Source: Nitrospirillum sp034653275
GTDB lineage: Bacteria; Pseudomonadota; Alphaproteobacteria; Azospirillales; Azospirillaceae
DNA: 64,000 bases
Reading direction: 5' to 3'
NCBI RefSeq assembly: GCF_034653275.1
Contig: NZ_JAYEES010000003.1
Span: 2,480,001 to 2,544,000, forward strand
In this document: in pieces, positions 57,271-64,000 of the stretch
Layout of the letters: each line of letters begins with the position of its first letter
Numbering within the stretch: position 1 is the first letter of the stretch
Position numbers and translations under genes: made by a program
Notes under the pieces: model-generated
The model's database searches: none
Seen by the model: the letters and a program-made list of their open reading frames with translations, nothing else
What the model was told of the DNA's origin: nothing

Positions 57271-57789
57271 TCAGGCCGCCTCGCCCTTCTTGGCATAAGC
57301 CGACAGCACGCGCGCCACCTGGCCGCCCGGAGCCTGCAGCACACCGGCGATGCGGGTGGCGGGCGTCTGGAGCATGCCGAGCAGGCGACCACGCAGTTCT
57401 TCCAGGGACGGGAGCTTCGAGAGAGCCTCGATGCCCTTGTCGTCCAGGACGGTACCGCCCATGCCGCCGCCAATGATCTTGAACTTGTCATTGGCCTTGG
57501 CATAAGCGATCGCAACCTTGGCCGCCGCGACCGGATCGCTCGAGTAAGCGATGGCGGTCACGCCGACGAACAGGTCGTCCAGCTTTTCGAACTGGGTGCC
57601 CTTCAGGGCGATACGGGCGAGCCGGTTCTTGGTCACCTTGAAGCTCGCGCCAGCGGCCCGCATCTTGCGGCGCAGGTCCGTCACCTCGGCGACCGTCATG
57701 CCCGACTGGCGGGTCACGACGACCAGGGAGGTGGCGGAGAGCGCCTGATGCAGAGCCGCGATAGTCGCTTGCTTTTCTGTGCGATCCAC
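57271..57789 (-). CDS. rplJ: 50S ribosomal protein L10
   Basis: 172 residues from GTG 57789 (VDRTEKQATIAALHQAL), chosen because AGGAGG sits 8 bases upstream and it gives the family's usual length; the upstream ATG at 57870 adds non-conserved sequence. Contains RKMRAAGASFKVTKNRLARI and the C-terminal helix that binds L7/L12. L10 normally represses its own operon by binding the leader, which here would be in 57790-58154. Confidence 0.96.
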   Translation of the reverse strand: MDRTEKQATIAALHQALSATSLVVVTRQSGMTVAEVTDLRRKMRAAGASFKVTKNRLARIALKGTQFEKLDDLFVGVTAIAYSSDPVAAAKVAIAYAKANDKFKIIGGGMGGTVLDDKGIEALSKLPSLEELRGRLLGMLQTPATRIAGVLQAPGGQVARVLSAYAKKGEAA

Positions 57790-58154
57790 GGTTCGCCTCC
57801 TAACAACTGGGACAGACGGGCGGGTAACGCCCTTCTTCCCGGTCCAAATGTAGCTTCGGCCTCCACCCACGAATGGGCTTCACCCGAAACCGGTGAACCT
57901 GCCCCAGAAGCGACAAGCCATCCAATCCAAGCGGGCGGGGGAACCCGTCCACCTGTAAAACGCTTGCTACTCCCGTCTATGCCGGCATTCATTAAGCCGC
58001 CCCGGTCGTCACGCCCCCGAAGGGATGATCGGCCCCGGCTTGGCGCCCGCAGTCTTGGACAGGGTTGAAGGAACGGATCGCTCCGGCCCTCCGCCGACCT
58101 CGCCGTTCGCCCCCCGGAGGGAACGGACGGCTTGGACGGAAACTCTCTTCAGCC
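57790..58154 (-). promoter_or_regulatory. rplA-rplJ gap, probable L10 leader region
   Basis: 365 bases without a gene, directly before rplJ. This is the position of the L10/L12-binding leader and an internal promoter in many bacteria. Short inverted repeats are present (for example CCGTTC/GAACGG) but I cannot assign the L10 leader fold by eye. No U-tract terminator. Confidence 0.4.
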
Positions 58155-58856
58155 TTAGGCCGAGATCGACGCGACCAGGGCGGCGACGTCGAGCTTCAGA
58201 CCCGGGCCCATGGAGGAGCTCAGGCTGACCTTCTCGATGTAGGTGCCCTTGGCGCCCGTCGGCTTGGCGCGGTTGATGGCGCCGACGAAGGCCTTGATGT
58301 TCTCGGCCAGGGCTTCCTGGCTGAAGCTGGCCTTGCCCACGCCGGCATGCACGATGCCGGTCTTCTCGGCGCGGAACTCGACCGAGCCGCCCTTGGCGGA
58401 CTTCACGGCTTCGCCCACGTTCATCGTCACGGTGCCCAGCTTCGGGTTCGGCATCAGGCCGCGCGGGCCCAGCACCTTACCCAGACGACCCACCAGGGCC
58501 ATCATGTCCGGGGTGGCGATGCAGCGGTCGAAGTTCATCTCGCCCGCCTGGATCTTCTCGGCCAGGTCTTCCGCACCCACCAGCTCGGCGCCGGCGGCCA
58601 GGGCTTCGTCAGCCTTGGCGCCACGGGCGAACACGGCGACGCGAACGGTCTTGCCGGTGCCGTTGGGCAGCTGGACCATGCCGCGGACCATCTGGTCGGC
58701 ATGACGCGGGTCGATGCCCAGGTTCATGGCGATCTCGACGGTCTCGTCGAACTTGGCGGTGGCGTTGCCCTTCACCGACTGGACGGCCTCGTCCAGGGCG
58801 TAGAACTTGTTCCGGTCGACGGTGGCGTTAGCCTTCTTGAGACGCTTGCCGGCCAT
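58155..58856 (-). CDS. rplA: 50S ribosomal protein L1
   Basis: 233 residues from ATG 58856; its ribosome binding site GGAGGA lies within the end of rplK, whose stop is 2 bases away. Seen: NLGIDPRHADQMVRGMVQLP and the signature GPRGLMPNPKLGTVT. L1 forms the ribosomal stalk near the E site and in other bacteria represses the rplK-rplA mRNA. Confidence 0.97.
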   Translation of the reverse strand: MAGKRLKKANATVDRNKFYALDEAVQSVKGNATAKFDETVEIAMNLGIDPRHADQMVRGMVQLPNGTGKTVRVAVFARGAKADEALAAGAELVGAEDLAEKIQAGEMNFDRCIATPDMMALVGRLGKVLGPRGLMPNPKLGTVTMNVGEAVKSAKGGSVEFRAEKTGIVHAGVGKASFSQEALAENIKAFVGAINRAKPTGAKGTYIEKVSLSSSMGPGLKLDVAALVASISA

Positions 58857-58858
58857 GA

Positions 58859-59293
58859 TCAATCCTCCACCACTTCCAGGCCCATGGAACGGGCCGAGCC
58901 GACCAGCATGCTGGCAGCCGCCTCGATGTCGTTCGCGTTCAGGTCCGGCATCTTCGTCTTGGCGATTTCGCGGATCTGCGACATCTTCACCTTGCCCACC
59001 GGGGCGCCCTTGCCCACCTGGACGGCGCCCTTGGTGATGCCGGCGGCCTTCTTCAGGAAGTAGGTGTTCGGCGGGGTCTTGGTGACGAACGTGAAGGTGC
59101 GGTCACCGTAGGCGGTGATCACGACCGGGATGGGCATGCCCTGCTCCAGGTCGGCCGTCTTCGCGTTGAAGGCCTTCACGAATTCCATGATGTTCAGGCC
59201 GCGCTGACCCAGGGCCGGACCGATGGGCGGCGACGGGTTGGCCTTGCCGGCCGGCACCTGCAACTTGATATAACCGACGATCTTCTTCGCCAT
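58859..59293 (-). CDS. rplK: 50S ribosomal protein L11
   Basis: 144 residues. N-terminal KKIVGYIKLQVPAGKANPSP and PPIGPALGQRGLNIMEF, the thiostrepton/release-factor region; C-terminal RNA-binding domain with MSQIREIAKTKMPDLNA. GAGGA precedes the ATG. Next to rplA in the usual order. Confidence 0.97.
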   Translation of the reverse strand: MAKKIVGYIKLQVPAGKANPSPPIGPALGQRGLNIMEFVKAFNAKTADLEQGMPIPVVITAYGDRTFTFVTKTPPNTYFLKKAAGITKGAVQVGKGAPVGKVKMSQIREIAKTKMPDLNANDIEAAASMLVGSARSMGLEVVED

Positions 59294-59436
59294 GATACGT
59301 CCTCAACAACAATCCGGACGGAACCCCGGTCAAGGGGCGCCACCCGGATCTGCGGGATGCGTGGTCCGGTTCGCCCCATGGACTTCGGCCCCGTTGCCGG
59401 GACCTTCGGGCTTACCTCCCACGCGGGGAATGGGAA

Positions 59437-59467
59437 GGCGCCCCGGGTTCCGAAGAACCGGGGCGCC
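59437..59467. repeat. Hairpin in the nusG-rplK gap
   Basis: GGCGCCCCGG plus TTC pairs with GAA plus CCGGGGCGCC, with one bulged G and a CGAA tetraloop. It follows the nusG stop by 7 bases. No good U-tract, so an attenuator or processing site rather than a full terminator. Confidence 0.65.
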
Positions 59468-59474
59468 GTCCCGC

Positions 59475-60005
59475 TTAAATCTTTTCGACCTGCGCGTACT
59501 CGAGCTCGACGGGGGTCGCACGGCCGAAGATGGACACCGCCACCTTGACCCGCGCCTTGTCCTCGTCGACCTCCTCGATGAGGCCGGTGAACGAGGTGAA
59601 GGGGCCGTCGGTGACGCGCACGTTCTCGCCCACTTCGAAGTGGATGGAGGGCTTGGGCCGCTCGATCCCTTCCTGCACCTGGTTCATGATGCGCAAGGCT
59701 TCCGCCTCGCTGATGGGCTGCGGCTTGCCGCCGCCACCCAGGAAACCCGTCACCTTCGGCGCGTTCTTCACCAGGTGCCAGCTCTCGTCCGTCAGCTCCA
59801 TCTTCACCAGCACGTAGCCGGGAAAGAACTTACGTTCGGAGTTCACCTTGGCGCCGCGGCGCACCTCCACGACCTCTTCGGTCGGGACCAGGATTTCCTC
59901 GAACTGATCTTCCAGACCCTTCTGGGCGGCCTTCTCACGAATCGACTGAGAGACCTTCTTTTCGAATCCGGAATAAACGTGAACAACGTACCAACGCGCG
60001 GCCAT
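59475..60005 (-). CDS. nusG: Transcription elongation/antitermination factor NusG
   Basis: 176 residues. NGN domain (WYVVHVYSGFEKKVSQSIRE, FFPGYVLVKMELTDESWHLV) and a C-terminal KOW domain (VRVTDGPFTSFTGLIEEVDE). It binds polymerase and couples transcription to Rho or the ribosome. It starts 4 bases after secE. Confidence 0.97.
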   Translation of the reverse strand: MAARWYVVHVYSGFEKKVSQSIREKAAQKGLEDQFEEILVPTEEVVEVRRGAKVNSERKFFPGYVLVKMELTDESWHLVKNAPKVTGFLGGGGKPQPISEAEALRIMNQVQEGIERPKPSIHFEVGENVRVTDGPFTSFTGLIEEVDEDKARVKVAVSIFGRATPVELEYAQVEKI

Positions 60006-60009
60006 GACC

Positions 60010-60207
60010 TTAGCCTCCGATACCGAAAACGAGGCGGACAGCGAACGCGATGATCTGATCGACCGCCAGGAAGAACAGAGACGCGACGATGACCATGAGG
60101 AACACCATCCAGGTGGAGATGACCGTTTCCTTGCGGGTCGGCCACGTCACCTTGGCGATCTCACGGCGCACTTCGCGCGCGAACTGGGCAGGACTGGTCT
60201 TCGCCAT
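60010..60207 (-). CDS. secE: Preprotein translocase subunit SecE
   Basis: 65 residues from ATG 60207, the usual short alphaproteobacterial SecE. The amphipathic helix with FAREVRREIAKVTWPTRKET is followed by one transmembrane helix (FLMVIVASLFFLAVDQIIA). It clamps SecY in the Sec channel. Lies between tRNA-Trp and nusG, the usual order. Confidence 0.95.
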   Translation of the reverse strand: MAKTSPAQFAREVRREIAKVTWPTRKETVISTWMVFLMVIVASLFFLAVDQIIAFAVRLVFGIGG

Positions 60208-60311
60208 AAGGGCTACGCCACCACGTTCAGAGCTACTCGTCACACTGTTTCGGCATCGCTGCCGTCACCGGCCCGCTTGGCCGTCCGGACACGCTGTTCA
60301 GCGGGACGACG

Positions 60312-60387
60312 TGGCAGGAGTGGAGGGGATCGAACCCCCAACCCCCGGTTTTGGAGACCGGTGCTCTACCAATTGAGCTACACTCCT
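60312..60387 (-). tRNA. tRNA-Trp (CCA)
   Basis: 76 bases with encoded CCA end. The acceptor stem AGGAGTG pairs with CACTCCT, the D-loop has AATTGGTAGAGC, the anticodon loop CTCCAAA gives CCA, and the T arm has GGTTCGATCC. It lies 104 bases upstream of secE on the same strand, a common bacterial placement. Confidence 0.97.
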
Positions 60388-60742
60388 ACGTCGCCGGCCG
60401 CAGTTTCCCGCGTCTCGGAGGGCCGGTTTATTCACCATTCGGAACCGCTTGTCCAGATAAAACAGCATACCCCTCGTATGCGGGGCAGATCTGCGTCTGT
60501 ACAGGCGGCCGGTGGGCCGGCACCACCTTCCCCCAGCAGCCTTAAAGGCCCGGAAAGAACGGTGTTTTCAGGGGTTTGACCGTCGGCGCCCAGGATATTC
60601 CCGGAGACCGCCGGAGGGCCTCCGACGACCCTCCCCCTACTTAAAGGCAAGGGGCGCCACCGGCCGACCGGGGCACCCCTCACCAAATCGCATGGGTGCG
60701 GTGGGCCTTCAGGGAAGACCCGCCGCGCGACCCAAACGTCCC
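60388..60742. other. Intergenic region between tuf and tRNA-Trp
   Basis: 355 bases without a gene. Just after tuf there is a stem GGGG(T/C)GCC (60651-60658 with 60672-60679) followed on the minus strand by TTGCCTTTAAG, a possible tuf terminator. The rest probably contains the tRNA-Trp/secE promoter, not identified. Confidence 0.45.
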
Positions 60743-61933
<1,191 letters not shown>

Positions 61934-61998
61934 GGTCTTGTCCGCCTTTGCCTGACAGTCTGAAGTTAAGCTTTAGGATTTCGCGTGGAGCTTTGTAC

Positions 61999-62072
61999 TG
62001 GAGCGGGTGAGGGGAATCGAACCCCCGTCGTAAGCTTGGAAGGCTTCTGCTCTACCATTGAGCTACACCCGC
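61999..62072 (-). tRNA. tRNA-Gly (TCC)
   Basis: 74 bases with encoded CCA end. Acceptor stem GCGGGTG/CACCCGC, D arm AGCTCAATGGTAGAGC, anticodon loop with TCC (CTTCCAA), T arm GGTTCGATTCC. Between tRNA-Tyr and tuf. Confidence 0.97.
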
Positions 62073-62169
62073 CTAAGTCTCTGCCGCCCCATACCCCGGA
62101 ACTGCTTCGCGCACGCGGGGAACCAGTAAACCCACCCCTCATCACTGGGGGGCGGTTTTACCGGCAAAG

Positions 62170-62255
62170 TGGTGGAAGGGGTAGGATTCGAACCTACGTA
62201 CGCTAACGCGGGCAGATTTACAGTCTGCTGCCTTTAACCACTCGGCCACCCTTCC
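62170..62255 (-). tRNA. tRNA-Tyr (GTA)
   Basis: 86 bases with encoded CCA end. Acceptor stem GGAAGGG/CCCTTCC, anticodon loop CTGTAAA (GTA), a long class II variable arm (CCGCGTTAGCGTACG), and T arm GGTTCGAATCC. First visible gene of the tRNA-tuf group. Confidence 0.97.
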
Positions 62256-62425
62256 GTCGCCGCGTGTCCGACCGGGGTCGAAAACGGTGGACAGGTGGGT
62301 AGGCGTTTCGACCCCCTCCTGTCAACGGGGAAATGTTGGTCGGATGAAAAGACTTGGCGGCAACCGTGCCATGCCCTGCGGAAAGCAGTGGCAACCCTGC
62401 ACCGCTTGGCGCTAAGGATGGCACC
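62256..62425. promoter_or_regulatory. Divergent promoter region, tRNA-Tyr / rlmB
   Basis: 170 bases between divergent transcripts; it must carry the promoter of the tRNA-tuf group and that of rlmB. No clear boxes, but 62320-62355 is relatively AT-rich. AAGGA at 62414-62418 is the rlmB ribosome binding site. Confidence 0.45.
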
Positions 62426-63406
62426 ATGAAGCGATCTGGATTTTCCAACCAGGGTGGTTCCCGCACCGGCGGCAACGGCCCCTCCTCCCCCAATTCCCCC
62501 CGTCCGCCCCGCGATGGCGGCCGCCCGGGCGCGTCCACGCCGCGCGGCCAGGGCGAGCGCCCGCGCGCGCAGGAGGGTCGTGCGGACGGCGCGCCGCGCG
62601 CCGATGGACGGGCCGAGGGACGCGGTGAGCCCCGGGGCGGCGCCAAGAAGCCCGCGGCCCCCAAGGCCACGCCCAAGCCCGGCATGCTCTATGGCCAGCA
62701 CCCGGTGGTGGCCGCCTGGACCAACCCCGAGCGGCGCTGCAAGGCCCTGCTGGCCACACCGGCGGGCCTGGAGCTGATGACCGAGGCCTTCGCCCAGGCC
62801 AAGGCCGCCGGCCTCGCCCGGCCCGAGCCCACGGTGGTGGAGCGCGAGGCCCTGGACCGCCTGCTGCCGGCCGGTGCCGTGCACCAGGGCCTGGTGCTGG
62901 ACGCCGGCGCCCTGCCCGAGCTGGACATCGCCGACGTCGCCCGCGCCTGCGGTGAGACGGACATGGTGGTGGTGCTGGACCAGGTGACCGATCCGCACAA
63001 CGTGGGCGCCATCCTGCGCTCCGCCGCCGCCTTCGGCGCCAAGGCCGTCATCGTCCAGGACCGGCACGCGCCGGAGGTGACGGGCGTGCTGGCCAAGACC
63101 GCCTCGGGCGCGCTGGAGGTGGTTCCCCTGGTGCGGGTGACCAACCTGTCCCGGGCGCTGACCGAATTGCGGGATGGCGGATTCTTCTGCGTCGGCCTGG
63201 CCGAATCGGGCCCCAAGCCCCTGCACGCGCTGGACTTCCCCGGCCGCGTGGCCGTCGTCATGGGCTCCGAGGGGGATGGGCTGCGCCGCCTGACCATGGA
63301 ACGCTGCGACGCCCTGGCCCACCTGCCGACCCAGCCCCCCATCGGCAGCCTGAATGTGTCGAACGCGGCCGCCGTGGCGCTTTACGAGGTCGCGCGGCGA
63401 CGCTAA
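62426..63406 (+). CDS. rlmB: 23S rRNA (guanosine-2'-O)-methyltransferase RlmB
   Basis: 326 residues from ATG 62426 after AAGGA. A long disordered, basic, Gly/Arg/Pro-rich N-terminal tail (about 1-85) precedes the SpoU substrate-binding domain (about 86-160: GMLYGQHPVVAAW) and the SPOUT methyltransferase knot. The knot has VTDPHNVGAILRSAAAFGA, VVMGSEGDGLRRLT and IGSLNVSNAAAVALYE. RlmB modifies G2251-equivalent in 23S rRNA. The tail is longer than in E. coli (243 aa) and may help RNA binding. Confidence 0.9.
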   Translation: MKRSGFSNQGGSRTGGNGPSSPNSPRPPRDGGRPGASTPRGQGERPRAQEGRADGAPRADGRAEGRGEPRGGAKKPAAPKATPKPGMLYGQHPVVAAWTNPERRCKALLATPAGLELMTEAFAQAKAAGLARPEPTVVEREALDRLLPAGAVHQGLVLDAGALPELDIADVARACGETDMVVVLDQVTDPHNVGAILRSAAAFGAKAVIVQDRHAPEVTGVLAKTASGALEVVPLVRVTNLSRALTELRDGGFFCVGLAESGPKPLHALDFPGRVAVVMGSEGDGLRRLTMERCDALAHLPTQPPIGSLNVSNAAAVALYEVARRR

Positions 63407-63452
63407 GGTCTGCGCGCGTTCCGCACCCGGGAGCATTTCTGGGATCTTGGGA

Positions 63453-63528
63453 GCCGGCTTAGCTCAGTTGGTAGAGCAACCGCCTTGTAAGCGGTAGGTC
63501 GCGAGTTCAAGTCTCGCAGCCGGCACCA
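63453..63528 (+). tRNA. tRNA-Thr (TGT)
   Basis: 76 bases with encoded CCA. Acceptor stem GCCGGCT/AGCCGGC, D arm AGCTCAGTTGGTAGAGC, anticodon loop CTTGTAA (TGT), T arm AGTTCAAGTCT. It lies 46 bases downstream of rlmB. Confidence 0.97.
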
Positions 63529-63585
63529 GTCTTGGTTTTTCGCCCCCGCCGGACGGCTTCGGGCGGCCGCAGCCACGAAACGGCG

Positions 63586-64000
63586 TCAGCGAATCACGTA
63601 GGGCTTGTGCCCCAAATCCAGTCCGACATTGCCTTCGGGCACGTCGTTGAAGCTGCGGTAGTGGGTGCCCGGGCCGCCGACATATTCGGCCAGCGCGTCG
63701 TCGTTCACATAATAGACCGCCTGCGAGCGATAGATGTAGTAGCCGTCCCGGCTGATGGAGACGGTCAGCATCAGTTCGGTCGAGGTCTCTTCCACCGTGG
63801 CGCGGGCGGTGTCCAGCGCCAGGCCGCCGGCCGCGGCCGTGATTCCCCAGGGCATGGCGTCCAGCATGAGCTTGCCCACGGCCACGCCAGCGCCGAGGGC
63901 CGTCAGCGGGCCGGGCACGGTGTGGTTGGCGTTGGTGAACTTCGGATGGGCGATGGCGTTGGCGTCGATGGCCACCGCAACCACGTCGGGCTTGGGCTCC
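63586..64000 (-). CDS. Hypothetical protein, C-terminal part (cut by window edge)
   Basis: About 138 residues are visible; the frame is open to base 64000, so the start probably lies outside. A GTG at 63984 is in frame but has no clear ribosome binding site. The sequence has VVAVAIDANAIAHPKFTNAN, an Ala/Gly-rich helix (LTALGAGVAVGKLMLDAMPW), STELMLTVSISRDGYYIYRS and a C-terminal Tyr/Asp-rich tail. It reads like part of an exported or lipoprotein-type protein. Family not recognised. Confidence 0.55.
   Translation of the reverse strand, partial: EPKPDVVAVAIDANAIAHPKFTNANHTVPGPLTALGAGVAVGKLMLDAMPWGITAAAGGLALDTARATVEETSTELMLTVSISRDGYYIYRSQAVYYVNDDALAEYVGGPGTHYRSFNDVPEGNVGLDLGHKPYVIR

Overview
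This window is high-GC chromosomal DNA from an alphaproteobacterium. The closest fit is Rhodospirillales/Azospirillaceae (Azospirillum- or Nitrospirillum-like). The evidence is a cheA-cheW-cheY-cheB-cheR cluster with a CheA-REC hybrid, a ChpT-type phosphotransferase, DUF3553 and SapC proteins, an STN-domain TonB receptor with FecI/FecR, and the tRNA-Tyr/tRNA-Gly/tuf/tRNA-Trp/secE/nusG/rpl/rpoBC order. The genus is an inference; no rRNA is present. I see no phage, insertion sequence or CRISPR array.

Layout. Positions 1-5018 (minus strand) hold the chemotaxis operon cheA>cheW>cheY>cheB>cheR, with cheR cut by the window edge. From 5.3 to 14.5 kb come a ChpT-like phosphotransferase, a DUF3553 protein, moaA, NAD kinase, a frameshifted N-formylglutamate amidohydrolase, an AstE/AspA-type deacylase, a 596-residue unknown, a CreA/HRDC-like pair and an adrenodoxin-type ferredoxin. 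From 14.5 to 20 kb come SapC, a small unknown, a leucine-dehydrogenase-type enzyme, a membrane-anchored peptidoglycan-binding protein, a lone Hpt protein and an OmpR-type regulator. putA and a divergent Lrp-type regulator occupy 20.2-24.0 kb, followed by a strikingly AT-rich DUF4145-like gene that looks acquired.

From 26.2 to 33.3 kb lies a methionine-cycle set. A methionine synthase split into two genes (homocysteine domain; pterin/B12/activation domains) and a regulator-metF operon are each preceded by the same inverted repeat. The regulator is an ArsR-type DNA-binding domain fused to a SAM methyltransferase. Two tandem crystallin-fold secreted proteins sit between them. From 33.5 to 42 kb are mlaA, mlaC, a methyltransferase-like protein, and a fecI-fecR-TonB receptor-histidine acid phosphatase cluster with overlapping genes. 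This suggests surface-signalled scavenging of a phosphorylated substrate. ettA, a YaiI-family protein, an RTX-type protein and two Sel1-repeat proteins follow.

From 48 to 62.3 kb (minus strand) is the core transcription/translation block: tRNA-Tyr, tRNA-Gly, tuf, tRNA-Trp, secE, nusG, rplK, rplA, rplJ, rplL, rpoB, rpoC. rlmB, tRNA-Thr and a partial unknown gene close the window.

Six genes (amidohydrolase, flavoprotein, crystallin-like 2, FecR, acid phosphatase, RTX-type) each lose frame at a G/C homopolymer that is exactly one base short. Equally long runs in moaA, metF and rpoB are in frame. Whether these are sequencing errors or real mutations is the main quality question for this sequence.
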